Shown here in pieces: positions 1 through 10,099 of a stretch of 64,000 nt of DNA. The notes below the pieces were generated by a model. It saw only the letters and a list, made by a program, of their open reading frames with translations. It was not told the origin of the DNA and made no database searches. The position numbers and the translations under genes were made by a program. How positions within the stretch are numbered: position 1 is the stretch's first letter; the number at the start of each line of letters is the position of its first letter. Source of the DNA: Malus domestica (lineage: Eukaryota; Streptophyta; Magnoliopsida; Rosales; Rosaceae); assembly GCF_042453785.1 (NCBI RefSeq), contig NC_091664.1, positions 31,482,501 through 31,546,500 of the forward strand. Reading direction: 5' to 3'.

Positions 1-535
1 AAAACCCTCCAGCCCAGTTCAAGAATAGGCCTGTGGAAAATTACTTCTTCAAAAGCAAAAGTATCTCATATCATCTCTTCTCCATTTGCTTCTCCTTATC
101 CTTGTTGCTGTTTACGACACAAGGAGAAGGAGAACAATCAACCGGAAGCCAAAGTCGAACCTCCGATCCAGGTTGCTTGCTTGGAAGTCTAATTGCTTAC
201 CTTGTTTGTTACCTTATTCGGCAAATCTCCTAGCTCGGCGACTTGGGGGACTCCTACTATAGAGTTTGTATCACACTTGACCAAGCCCGAAACTAAAAGT
301 AAGCTTCAAGTGAAATTGATACATTACCTTGTGCATCTTCATCGGTTAAAGATACCACCCCTGGATGGAGGAAAAGTACTTCCAGAGAAGATGCCACATC
401 TACATATGAGACAGATAAGGCAAGTGAAAATGATACCACACTTCGGTACTTAGAAGTTTCGTGATTACTCAATGGCTTGGATCTTGCAAGTCCCCAACCG
501 AGGAGCTTCCCTCACTCGGGAACTTAGGGGAGCAC
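1..535 (+). mobile_element. 3' internal end of a Ty3/gypsy element (copy 1)
   Basis: This stretch is collinear with 48967-49501, the last internal part of the complete gypsy element further right, and with 23430-23860. It ends in the purine-rich tract TTAGGGGAGCAC directly before an LTR, the position expected for the polypurine tract that primes plus-strand synthesis. No coding sequence is visible. The rest of the element lies to the left of the window, so this is the 3' end of a separate insertion of the same family. Confidence 0.85.
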
Positions 536-1050
536 TATTTGTACCATACTTGACCAATCCCGAAACTACTAAGCATTGGTCAACTTTATACCGTCAAGGA
601 CCCAGAAGAATTTCCCTCCAACCAGGAGGCCAATCACAGCACGACACGTGTCGACATCAAAAGCCAATCATAGCGCGACACGTGTCAACATCAGAAGCCA
701 ATCATAACACAACACGTGTCAATGTCAGAATGAAACTAGAAACTCTCTTCTATAAATAGAGATCATTCTCTCATAATATTTCCTAATGTCATTTGTACTA
801 AATCATTCACTAGTACTCACTAAAGGAGAGCTTGAATCTATGTACTTGTGTAAACCCTTCACAATTAATGAGAATTCCTCTACTCCGTGGACGTAGCCAA
901 TCTGGGTGAACCACGTACATCTTGTGTTTGCTTCCCTGTTCCTATCCATTTACATACTTATCCACACTAGTGACCGAAGCAATCTAGCGAAGGTCACAAA
1001 CTTAACACTTTCTGTTGTACCAAAATCCTCACTGATTTTGTGCATCAACA
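536..1050 (+). mobile_element. 3' LTR of gypsy copy 1 (515 bp)
   Basis: It has exactly the same length as the two LTRs at 38276-38790 and 49502-50016 and ends in the same CATCAACA. Its first bases are TATTTG where the other copies have TGTTTA, so the terminal TG has mutated. U3 holds three CCAAT-plus-ACGTGTC type modules (about 630-722) and a TATAAATA box near 751-758. The five bases after it (AGTTA) should be the target duplication, but the left partner lies outside the window. Confidence 0.85.
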
Positions 1051-1609
1051 AGTTATATAACAATGCATTGTATTTAATTTAGTTGCATGATGAAGAGAGA
1101 TGGAAATCAAGCATATAACTCAACAACCTATTCAAATTCAATTGCAATATCAAGGAAGAAACATACTCAACAAAAGATCCTGCATACACACAACTGACAG
1201 TCTCCCGTCCAAATGTCCACTAGTCGCTACCTAGTCTGCATTTTATTTTCTAGAAATGCACTATATTTTAAAATTTGTAATTTTGATCTCTCACAATTAT
1301 TGCCTCCTTAAATTTTCTTGTTATGTTATTTATCCGTTGGTTCAACAGTAAATTTGATCCAACATTTGTGGTTTTATTCCAAATATTTTGAATAAGCATC
1401 AAGAAAAACGTTATCAGCCATTTGAAGCAAAATGGGAAAATTCTGTGAGACGTTCGAAAATAAACGGGCAAGGGCCGAAGGCGTTAGGGGTGTATGAGTA
1501 AAATTGTTTGAATGGGTCAAGCACGTTGGTCTGTTTTTGTCCTTATTGTTAATGAAAGTTCATTGAATTCTTTTTGTCAAAATTTAAAGTTTCGTAGTCA
1601 TTTTATTAG
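1051..1609. other. Intergenic, no gene seen
   Basis: AT-rich sequence between the gypsy LTR and a MITE. Only short chance reading frames are present. Its last nine bases (1601-1609) are the left target-site duplication of the next element. Confidence 0.6.
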
Positions 1610-2271
1610 GGCTTGTTTTATTAACATCTCACATTTTGTTGACTACACCCCACATACTTAATACACCATACATCTACTTTTTAACTAAAAATTTATCTTA
1701 ATACACCCCACTTATTTTCCAATACTACCCTTACACCCACACTCCTCTACATAAACCTCACACCCTACTTAAACCCTACAATCAAACTCTTCCTTAATTA
1801 AATTATTCAAATAGTTTTTGATGCTTTGTTTGTCTGCAAAGAACTTGCTAGAGTTTTGGGGGAGAAGATAGTCATAGATTTCTCAAATATGTGGATCACA
1901 TTATGAGAAGAAGTGTATGCCCATATTGTCTTTCTTGCTTATTTTATGTTTGAATATTTTTGGGCAACTGTCGGATCAAAGAAGAAATTTTAATGTTACG
2001 ATTCATGCCTAGTATCTAAAGCTTGAAACTAAAATGTATGTTGTGCTTTTAGTTAGGGTTTTGTTTTATAATGGAGGTGAGAGTATATTCAAGAGCTTGA
2101 AAGAAAACAATCTTAGAATACATAGTTGGGGTGTATTCAGAAAATAATTTTTGTTTTTTAAAACATATATGGCCTAAATAGTAATTGCATATTAGGGTAT
2201 ATAAGTTATTTAGTAATAAAATATTATGTGGGATTTATTCAACATTTAGTTGGGTGCTAATAAAAAAAACC
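1610..2271. mobile_element. Mutator-type MITE with 9-bp TSD
   Basis: A 662-bp element bounded by inverted ends of roughly 40 bp. The left end starts GGCTTGTTTTATTAACA and the right end, read inward, starts GGTTTTTTTTATTAGCA; both reach a shared CCCACATA block. It is flanked by a perfect 9-bp direct repeat TTTTATTAG at 1601-1609 and 2272-2280. A 9-bp duplication with GG-starting inverted ends is characteristic of Mutator-like elements. No transposase frame is present, so it would be non-autonomous. Confidence 0.75.
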
Positions 2272-2414
2272 TTTTATTAGTTGTTGTTTTTTTTAAAATA
2301 GATTTATGAAGAGTAATCTTCATAATTTTTGTAGAAGTTTATGACATCAATTGTGTGATTTCTCAAAATATTTGGCACGAGCATTAAGAAAACGTAATAC
2401 GAAATGTAAAAGCT

Positions 2415-2590
2415 GCTTTACTATTTAATTGAAAAGTAATGAAAATAACTTGAAATTTTTGAGTTTTAATAAAAAAATAAAAATGTGTGGTAAGCGAATA
2501 GTGTTATGAGTGATTTTTTAGAGTAAAAATATTATTTTCGCTAAAAGTAAACAGTACCAGGAGTGTACGTTAAAACTCTCTTTATTGAAA
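2415..2590. mobile_element. Possible MITE remnant related to 59646-59795
   Basis: It contains the blocks GAGTTTTAAT near one end and AACAGTACCAGGAG followed by GTTAAAACTC near the other. The same block order occurs at 59646-59795 inside the BAHD intron, and part of it at 29408-29460. This suggests a dispersed short element. No target duplication was established. Confidence 0.4.
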
Positions 2591-2639
2591 TGATAAAAAA
2601 ATTTGTGAACAACATTTAGGTTGGAGCCACTTAGTAATA

Positions 2640-2786
2640 GGAGTGTGATAGCCACACACCCCATTTTACTTCTCACACACATTTTTAATTTTCGGCCGTC
2701 GGATCGGATGAATTGAAGAAGATCAACAGACATAAATTATCAAGGGTGTGTGAGAAGTAAAATGGGATGTGTGGATAGCACATGCC
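2640..2786 (+). mobile_element. hAT-type MITE, copy 1 (147 bp, 8-bp TSD)
   Basis: The terminal inverted repeats begin GGAGTGTGATAGCCACACA on the left and GGCATGTGCTATCCACACA on the right, read inward. The flanks are a perfect 8-bp direct repeat TAGTAATA (2632-2639 and 2787-2794). The centre carries CGGCCGTCGGATCGGATGAA. Two further copies lie at 56105-56252 (inverted) and 58257-58403. An 8-bp duplication with short inverted ends is typical of the hAT superfamily. Confidence 0.8.
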
Positions 2787-3141
2787 TAGTAATATTGTCT
2801 AATTGTGTTCTTCTTCACTCATAAGTGAGAGGGGCTTTAAGTTTGATTCTTATAAAAAACGAATTTGAATCACATTGTTACAAGTCTATTGTGAAGTTAA
2901 ACCAACTCCCTCTCAATAAATAATATCAATTGTTAAAAATAAAATAAAAACATTAGTCTGGAAATTTTTTTTATTTTTTTTATTTCTATGAATATTGAAA
3001 TTCCGGAAAACCTCTTCCAGTTCCGTATCGCGCAGGGTCTGAGCTTGGCGCTTTAAACAAACACGGTTGCTGTCTGTGTGCATCCGAGCGGCCACTGCCA
3101 CTGTGCCAGCATTTCGAGCTGTAGAAAACTTCAATGATTCA

Positions 3142-3545
3142 GTAAGTTTGAAATTCAATTACTTAGGGTTCCTTGTTGATTTTCTGTCAATTGAATTCAA
3201 TTGGGTCTTGCAATTTCCTTTGAGTTTCTGGGTGCGATTGTGATTTGATTCTTGGGAATCTTAGTATTTCTTAGTTAGAATCATGGAATAATATGGAAAT
3301 TGGTTTCTTTTAAATTGTGTAACTGTGTTGTTTCAGCTTCATCGTCCCAATGCTTTAAAATTAAAATTAAATCTGCTTAGATATTATTAGATAATATATG
3401 AATTCGGATTTGGGAATTCCACAGATAGTGATCATGTATAGGAGACTAGCAGCAGGAATGGATACTTAGGGTTCCATGAATTGAATTTATGTTGCGGTGG
3501 ATTATAATTTATTCTCAACTTGATGTAGATATTTGTTTATTGTAG
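3142..3545 (+). other. Predicted 5'UTR intron of the FAR1-related gene
   Basis: A donor GTAAGT at 3142 and a T-rich acceptor ending TTGTAG at 3545 would remove this stretch and join an upstream untranslated exon (about 3005-3141) to the coding exon. No transcript data are available, so the 5' end of the untranslated exon is a guess. Confidence 0.5.
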
Positions 3546-3553
3546 TGAATCTG

Positions 3554-3568
3554 ATGGTGCATCTGTAG
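3554..3568 (+). promoter_or_regulatory. Four-codon upstream ORF
   Basis: ATG GTG CAT CTG TAG lies just after the predicted 5'UTR intron acceptor and 17 bases before the main start codon at 3586, in another frame. If the leader is spliced as proposed, this minimal uORF is in the mature mRNA and could lower translation of the main frame. Confidence 0.4.
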
Positions 3569-3585
3569 GAACTTCTCTTGTAGAT

Positions 3586-4561
3586 ATGAGTCATCTTTTT
3601 GGACAGGATCATGACGATGATCAAAGGACTCGAAATTCTTGTAAAGATGGATCAAGTCTGGTCCAACCACATGAGCCGTACGTGGGTCAGGAATTCGACT
3701 CACAAGAAAGTGCACTGGCATTTTATAATGCCTATGCCACACGTATGGGTTTCGTTACTCGTATGAACGATATGTATCGATCCAAACATGATGGAACTGT
3801 CATTGGGCGGACATTGGTATGCAACAAAGAGGGTTTCCGAAAGCCTGACAGGCGTGACAAGAAGACCCTAAAGCCTCGGACTCAGACTAGGGTAGGTTGT
3901 AGGGCAATGCTGTCCGTCAAGAAACTCAGTGTTGGGAAATGGGTTGTTAAATGGTTCGTTAAGGAGCACACTCATGCATTGACTCCCAATAAAGCTGCAA
4001 AAGGACTCGTCGATGATCAAGTACCGGTAAGTTATTGTGATCTTTCACAGTTTTTATTGACTTCAATTCGTTCTAAGCAATTTTTTTGTTTTGCGTCATG
4101 CATATTAACTCATATTAGACTCGGAAACAATCTTATATCGGGGTACTGCAACTTAATTTTGTCAATTAAATGGGATTTTTGGTGGCTATATCTGCACGAC
4201 TGCACACGTTGCTCAATAACATATTTCTTAGGATTTTGTATAAGAGTTACATTAGTTAACAGGCCTAGAATCTGACATTACATCTTGTACTGCGTTACTG
4301 TGACCTGAATTTCATTGATCTTATGCTTCTTTTCTTTTTCATTCTGTCATGTGTTTGTAGGACGATAAGACAAAGATTGCAGAGTTAACTAACAAGCTGT
4401 TCCTCGAGAGAAAGCGGTCTGCTGCACTTAGAGAAATAGTTGATCTTCTATTTAATCACATTGAGGAACATACGCAAGACCTGTCGAAGAAACTTCAGCA
4501 TGTTGTTGACAATGTCAAGGAGCTTGAATCGGAAGGGAAAAATTGTCGTAGCCTTGGATAG
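3586..4561 (+). CDS. Short FAR1-related DNA-binding protein
   Basis: Two coding exons, 3586-4026 and 4361-4561, join in phase 0 through a 334-bp GT-AG intron (CCG/GTAAGT and TTTGTAG/GAC) and give 213 aa. Residues about 33-125 form a FAR1-type, WRKY-GCM1-related zinc-binding domain. It runs from GQEFDSQESALAFYNAYA through LVCNKEG and RVGCRAM to EHTHAL, which supplies the Cys-Cys-His-His ligands. Exon 2 encodes a charged helical tail (about residues 148-213) that looks coiled-coil. No MULE-transposase or SWIM domain follows, so it belongs to the short FAR1-family proteins (At3g59470/At2g43280 type) and not to full FHY3/FAR1. Family members are nuclear and derive from Mutator transposases. The start is the first ATG giving this frame after the 5'UTR intron. 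It converges on the Ycf20-like gene. Confidence 0.85.
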
Positions 4562-5174
4562 GCCTGGCATTCTAATGGACATTGAATATGTTCAGATTAG
4601 TTTTATAATTTTATTTCATTTTGAGTTTAGCCGTGTTTTGTTTCAATTAGCCAACCCTGTATACAAATGCTCGTATGGTTGTCACTTGGCACGAGTGTAG
4701 AATGTAGCATGCTAGAGTTCAGAGGCTAAGCCATTATTCTGTGCACTATGGGGGTGAAGTTATACCATCCCTTCTGATGCAATTCCCGCCACTACCGTTG
4801 CCATCGCCACCACCCCCGACTCCAAAGATACCGAAACTGGCGGTCATTAGGGGGAAAACTTCTTATGATCCCATCCTCCGGAGGCACAATTCAAGAAATT
4901 CAAAGATGAGAGAAATTTGTTTATGTAGGATTCATTTAGCAAGACAGTGCCCTTGTACATTAAGTTACTGCAAAAACTTCGGGAACAATAAACTGAGAGC
5001 TGCATGTACAGGGCAAACATTTACTTGCAAAAATTTAGTTAAGATTGGTCATCTTACGATAAACGTGGATCTGGATTGGACAGTCTACTGACGGATCAAG
5101 GGTGTTAAAATTTAACAACACAAGTTTTAGTACTAAATCTCCATCTTCCAGACTTGAGGTGGGTAGAAGCATCC
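4562..5174. other. Convergent 3' regions of two genes
   Basis: This holds the 3'UTR of the FAR1-related gene and then the 3'UTR of the minus-strand Ycf20-like gene. The open frame at 4741-5091 is proline-rich by composition (CCACCACCC runs) and has no recognisable domain. I see no additional gene. Confidence 0.55.
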
Positions 5175-6505
5175 TTAACTACCCAATTTAAAAGCATCCA
5201 CAAAGAGGCCTAAGCACACACCAGCTTTCCAGTAATTTACCATCATGACAAAAGACTTGAGCCTCCCACTTGATTGAGAGGGGGGCTTTCTATACATAAG
5301 CATACCAATACCTTCAATGGCGGCAACCACTATACCCGCAACCAAAACATCCCAATCCCCGGTCTGCCCAAGGATTGTAGCCAATGCATTTGCCGTGTAG
5401 AAACCCAAAAGAAGAAGAAATAATTTCATGGGAACATTTTTCCTGGCTAAATTCAGCTTCTCCAATAGCTGTCTTCCACCTGCAATCACTATCCGACCCA
5501 ATCGGGTGGCATTGAGATTAGAGTTGTTGCCATTGATGCCCTCTTGCCCACCGTTATCAGGAACCCCACCTGTGTCCAAGGGAAAGGCTATTCTCCACCG
5601 TTGTCTTGTTGACTGAAAACTGTGTCAGCATACCAAAAATAAGCATGTCAAGAAGGGCATCAACATATTCTCAAGAAAGAAGAAGGCATCAGTATAACTC
5701 CTAAATACAGTTCGCAGGACTTTTATTTGACGACTGACGTGGATATATAATATTGTGAACTAAACCAGAAAGAAAAGGCCTGTTTGTATCAACTGTTGAC
5801 TGCCAACAAAATGAGCAAAATGACTGAAATCATTCTCTGTAAACGGCCTAAGCAGAATCTATATTTTGATCCATTCAAGGTCCATTCCGTCTATGGTCAG
5901 TGGCCACAGGATGAGAAGCAAACCTCTCCCATTCATTTAAGCCCCTAGTTCTTAGTGAAGGTAGGATCTTGGAATAAGTTGCTAATCTGCAGCAAATTTG
6001 GGCATCATTCCACATAATAATTTTCTGGAGCTCGGAAATAGGTAGGGACACAGCAGAGCAAAAAGAGGAAATCCAAGAAAGAATGCTAGAACAACAGAAG
6101 CAGTCTATGCACCAAGGATGCACGCAACTCACGCTATTTAGAATGGTTCAGGGATTCCAATAATTATTAAGGTATTCATAGAAATAAGAGAAATGTCAAG
6201 TCATCCGTTCATATACAGATATAATGCAGTTGACTTTACTCTGTAAACAACAACAAGGCAGAAAGAAAATGCAAAAGCTCAGTCAGATATAGCATAAAAG
6301 AATACAAATTTTTAGTTACCTAAAAATACGTATATCTCCTTTGGGGGGAAGGGAAAGGCACAGACTTTATGCGAATGTTTGAAGTTTGGATCTTGAAGGT
6401 TGGTTCACTGCAACAGTTGTGGATCAGACAAGTTGCAGGAGTTGTATATGATCTTTCAGGGATTTGATTCTCTAGTGCTGGTGCAGTTCCCATTCGAGAG
6501 GCCAT
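5175..6505 (-). CDS. Ycf20-like protein, chloroplastic (DUF565)
   Basis: Exon 1 (6330-6505) and exon 2 (5175-5619) splice at AC/GTATTT and ACACAG/TTTTCAG in the required phase to give 206 aa. The first ~70 residues are rich in Ser, Thr and Arg with few acids, like a transit peptide. The conserved core contains ATRLGRIV, then a hydrophobic segment KLFLLLLGFYTANALATILG, then TGDWDVLVAGIVVAAIEGIG and VNYWKAGVCLGLFVDAFKLG, giving two or three membrane spans. The family is named after the algal plastid ycf20 frame. The Arabidopsis member NPQ7 (At1g65420) affects non-photochemical quenching, so a thylakoid role is likely by homology. An acceptor seven bases downstream (TTTTCAG/TCAAC) would break the frame, which is why 5619 was chosen. 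Confidence 0.88.
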
Positions 6506-7003
6506 GAACTAGAATGATGGAAAGAAGAGAAAATGAGAATGTTAGTACACAAGCCTTCAATTTGAACAGTGATGATGATCACTCAAAGGTTAAGGATTGT
6601 TAAGGTGGTTTAAGGTGGTTTAGGTGAGTTTGATTCTTATGTAGTTATGTAAACCATTCCGAATATGATGGTGGGGAGTGCGAAAACTGCAACATAAACA
6701 CAAACCCATTTTGGAGAGTGAGGTGGAGCCTAATTGATTCCATGGCAAATTTGATACTCAAACCAGAGTGAGTGAGTGTTGCTATATTTGATCAAATTGT
6801 TCATATAAATCATCCATTAACCAAATGAAATGAAGAAAAGAAAGCAAACTACAAATGAATTTATTTAAGAAGCCGAGAAAATGAACAAAATACATTATAA
6901 TCTGACATCCAACGACCCTTTACTTGGGGAAAATGCAATTTAAAATTACAAAGAACCCCAAAGAAAAAGGGGCCCTTTGGCATGAACAGAAGAGACCCAG
7001 CTG
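6506..7003. other. Upstream region of the Ycf20-like gene
   Basis: It should contain the promoter and leader of the minus-strand gene. A repeated TTAAGGTGGTTTAAGGTGG motif (6599-6622) is visible. No other gene is seen. Confidence 0.5.
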
Positions 7004-7312
7004 TAAGAGCAACTCCAGCCATCCTTGTTGCTCGGGGGACAGGCTCCAGGAAAGGGCCTGAGGGCCGGTGAGAGGAGGTCCAGCGGTGAAGGGCCCGAGT
7101 GAGGGTGGGAGACCGAGTTGCAGGCCCGTTGAAAATTGACAGGCCTGGTCCCCGAGCCTTGTGACGTCACGCTGACGCCAGGGCTGGGTCCGGCCTTTTT
7201 TTTTTTTTTTTTTTTTGTGTCAGGCGCATGCCCCTCACTCGCGAGTGGGGGCGCGTCGCCTGACAGGATTTCAAGGGGGAGGGCCCGCGCGCTCAGACAT
7301 CCCAGTTACCGT

Positions 7313-7334
7313 TGGGAAGCCACGTGGCTTCCCA
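7313..7334. promoter_or_regulatory. 22-bp perfect palindrome centred on a G-box
   Basis: TGGGAAGC CACGTG GCTTCCCA is a perfect inverted repeat with CACGTG at its centre, and shorter matches (CCGT/ACGG) continue outside. It is in the left subterminal region of the Harbinger element, upstream of ORF1. CACGTG is the core bound by bZIP and bHLH factors in plants. Confidence 0.6.
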
Positions 7335-7786
7335 CGGTCCGTTTGATCCTAACGGTTCTTTAATAAGAACCGTCCGATTTGCAACGGTAATAAAAAAAAA
7401 AAAAGCTGATTTTATATCAACCGTTCTATCTGAGATCAACGGTTGATATTAATCTGTTTTATAAATTAAAAAAAAAGAAAAAATAGTTTTAAAATTAAGA
7501 AAAGTTACCGTTGTGACACGTGGCACAATCTGGAGTGTTGAAATTCAAATTTTTTAAAATCCAACGGCACAGATTAATTTTTTGAATAAAAATTTAAAAA
7601 AAATTGTAAAAAATCCGAAAAAATTGTAAAAAATCTGAAAAAAAATTGTAAAAAATTGTTTTTACTTTTCTATAAATACCACTTCTTCTCCATCTACCTT
7701 ACACCACAATTTCATATTTTCTCAACTACTTTCAATCAAATTCCTATCTTTCTCTCAAAGTTTCAATCCAATTTTTTTTCCACAAA

Positions 7787-8898
7787 ATGACTACTGATGC
7801 AGGTACGAATTGGTCGCTTCTTGAAGATGTTGCGTTGTGCACTAGCTGGGTTGAAGTTACTCATAATTCCCTTACGGGTAATGAGATGCAGTTGCGAGAA
7901 ATGTGGAGTTTAATTCATACCAAATTTCTTGAGCAAATAGGTGGGAAAAGAACCAAAGAATCGATGTCCAGTCGTTGGAAAATACTTTGCTATTCCTTTA
8001 GTACGTGGAGAGATACCTTGACACAAGCTAGTAGTAATGTTCGAAGTGGGGCAAATTATGCGGATGAGGTAAGAATATATTATAATTATTTGTTTGTATT
8101 ATTTATTTGTTACCTAATAATTTCATTATTATTATTTGTTTGTATTATTTATTTGTTACCTAATAATAATTTCATTATTATTATTTGTTTGTATTATTTA
8201 TTTGTTACCGAATAATTTCATTATTATTCATTTGTTTGTATTATTTATTTGATACCTAATAATTTCATTATAATTATTTGTTTGTATTATTTATTTGTTA
8301 CCTAATAATTTCATTATTATTATTTGTTTGTATTATTTATTTGTTACCTAATAATAATTTCATTATTATTATTTGTTTGTATTATTTATTTGTTACCTAA
8401 TAATTTCATTATTATTCATTTGTAGCAACTTAAGCACAAACATGGTATGCTGCCAAAATCAAATCAAGAAACAAATCATTCCACTGGTGGGAATGTTGGA
8501 TTATTGTTAAAGATTGTCCTGAATTCAAAGTTGTGCATGTTGGTCTAGAAGTATGCATGAACAGCACCCCTCTACACAGCACCTTTGTACACAGCACCCT
8601 TCCACACTCTACACCCGATCATGGCTCCCATGTTGATGAAGAAGATGGAGAAGAAGTGCCTGAAACGCCTATTCCTGAACAAGCGTCGGGGTCGACCCGT
8701 TATCCAATTAGGCCTCTTGGTAAGAAGGCTTCAAAGAGGAAAATGAGTGCTTCCAAGAATGATTATGGAAAGTACATGCAAGAACTTGCTCGTCAAGGTG
8801 AATTGACGTTGGCACGGGAATTGGCGAAATATGAGGCTGAAAAGGCTAGAGATGAGGCAAAAGCTGCAGCTATTCAACAAGCATTTCAAGCTGAATAG
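7787..8898 (+). pseudogene. Harbinger ORF1 (Myb/SANT-like), one-base frameshift
   Basis: Exon 1 (7787-8068) encodes a trihelix/Myb-like N-terminus beginning MTTDAGTNWSLLEDVALC and including SSRWKILCYSFSTWRD. After a repeat-rich intron (8069-8425), exon 2 runs from 8426. It reads in the initial frame for only two codons, then needs a +1 shift near 8433, where an AA dinucleotide stands for an expected AAR codon. Beyond that the frame is open to the stop at 8898 and carries HWWECWIIVKDCPEFK and the charged C-terminal helix LARELAKYEAEKARDEAKAA. ORF1 proteins of this superfamily bind the transposon ends and help import the transposase. Loss of one base makes this copy inactive unless the base is an assembly error. 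Confidence 0.75.
8072..8420 (+). repeat. 46-49-bp minisatellite in the ORF1 intron
   Basis: About seven tandem units of the type TTTGTTTGTATTATTTATTT followed by GTTACCTAATAATTTCATTA. Some units have a three-base insertion (AATAAT). The array fills nearly the whole intron. Confidence 0.85.
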
Positions 8899-9419
8899 AG
8901 GGAAAGAGAGCTACTTAGGCTCGTTATCTCATCCACTTGGTCTGCAGATGCTCCATACGCAAGCATCCGCAATGCAGCAGTGATTTTTTGCTCAGGCATG
9001 AGACCCATAACATCACAAGCATCCTTCTTTTGCACAAAGTAAGAATCATGATTGCAAACATCAGTTATGATTCTGTTGAACAAATGTCGTTCCATTCTAA
9101 AACGACGTCTGAAGTACGTATCAGGAAATGCACTGTTATGGACAAAGTAATAGTCCAACAGCTTTTCACCCCGTCGTTGCCTGCTTCTATCAAGGTTTCT
9201 TGAACGGGTGGGCCTGCATATCTGAGCAACAGTCTGGATGACTCGACGGGAATGTGAGGCTCTGGCCATTCTTATTTCGTCATCTCTCCTTCTACGCTCC
9301 TCATCCTCTTCCATCTCATTTTCGGCTATCTGAAGGTTGAACATTCCTTCATATTGGTTAAACAATTCTTCCTCTTGCTGATCGATTTCCCACATCATCC
9401 TTGATGAAGAAGAAGACAT
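8886..9419 (-). pseudogene. Truncated Harbinger transposase (ALP1-like N-terminus)
   Basis: The frame starts MSSSSSRMMWEIDQQEEELF and has an acidic/basic N-terminus. The conserved segment follows: KLLDYYFVHNSAFPDTYFRR, RFRMERHLFNRIITDVCNHD and QKITAALRMLAYGASADQVDEI, the helix-turn-helix-like domain in front of the DDE nuclease. It then runs into an unrelated serine-rich tail and stops at 177 aa. Full-length family members are about 400 aa, so the whole catalytic DDE part is missing. The break falls beside the 3' end of ORF1, consistent with a single internal deletion. Confidence 0.85.
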
Positions 9420-9556
9420 TGTAATGATGGATGGTGAAGAAGAAGCAGAAACTATGAATAATGAGATAGAGATGTTGAGAAAATTGGTGTGAGATTTGTG
9501 AGGATGGATGGTGGATTATATGGACGATTCAGAAAGGATTGGATTGTAGATAAGGC

Positions 9557-9900
9557 CACGTGGCATGCCGTCATTCGTTAAAAATCTGATCGAAATCTAT
9601 CCTCAAAGATTCTAAAAAGATAATGACACGTAGCACGATCGTATTGGATAAAAATCTTATCGAAATCGATCTCCAATAATTATCTTTTTGGATAATGACA
9701 CGTGGCGCAATTTTGAACGAGTTAAAATCTGATCGAAATCTATCGTCAAAGATTCTCAAAAGATAACGACACGTGGCACGATGACATTGGATAAAAATCT
9801 TATCGAAATCCATCACTAAATAATTGTTTGTTTATAAAATAACACGTGGCGCAACGAGAACGATTTAAAAAATCTTATCCGAAATTACAAATAATTTTAT
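9557..9900 (+). repeat. Five ~71-bp tandem repeats, each with a CACGTGGC-type core
   Basis: ACGTG-type cores lie at 9557, 9627 (CACGTAGC), 9699, 9770 and 9843, spaced 70, 72, 71 and 73 bp. Between them recur AAAATCTKATCGAAATC and a GATAATGA segment just before each core. The array is in the right subterminal region, upstream of the minus-strand transposase start, where binding sites for transposition proteins or a promoter would be. Confidence 0.85.
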
Positions 9901-9946
9901 TTTGTATTATTTAAACAAACAAAAAAAACTAATATTTTATTGCCTA

Positions 9947-10096
9947 TTGCCAGGGGGGAGGGCTCCAAGGGTGGAGATGCAAATGGCAATTACTGTTCAT
10001 TAATGGCAATTACTATTCATTAAAGGCAGTTACTGTTCAAAATGGTGGATTTAATAGTGGATTGCCAGGAGGAGGGCTCCATGGGTGGAGTTGCTC
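9947..10096 (+). repeat. Duplicated Harbinger terminus and 22-bp repeats
   Basis: The terminal block GAGGGCTCCATGGGTGGAG at the right end also occurs at about 9957-9985 as GAGGGCTCCAAGGGTGGAG. Between them are three short units of ATGGCAATTACTGTTCATTA type. The right end therefore looks like two termini in tandem. Confidence 0.65.
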
Positions 10097-10099
10097 TAA

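Larger units (their letters stand above)
7007..10096 (+). mobile_element. PIF/Harbinger DNA transposon, internally deleted
   Basis: The element starts GAGCAACTCCAGCCAT and ends in the inverse ATGGGTGGAGTTGCTC. It is flanked by TAA on both sides (7004-7006 and 10097-10099), the 3-bp TWA target duplication typical of PIF/Harbinger. Inside are the two convergent frames expected for this superfamily: a Myb/SANT-like ORF1 on plus and a transposase on minus. The transposase breaks off before its DDE domain next to the end of ORF1, so an internal deletion has removed that part. It lies between the Ycf20-like gene and the metallophosphoesterase pseudogene. Confidence 0.85.

Noticed and set aside
4741..5091. 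Possible small proline-rich protein between two convergent genes
   Set aside because: Low-complexity start, no domain, located in overlapping 3' regions.
9571..9816. Minus-strand 81-codon frame in the Harbinger end
   Set aside because: It is made of the 71-bp tandem repeats with near-identical repeated peptides; more likely regulatory or terminal repeat DNA.
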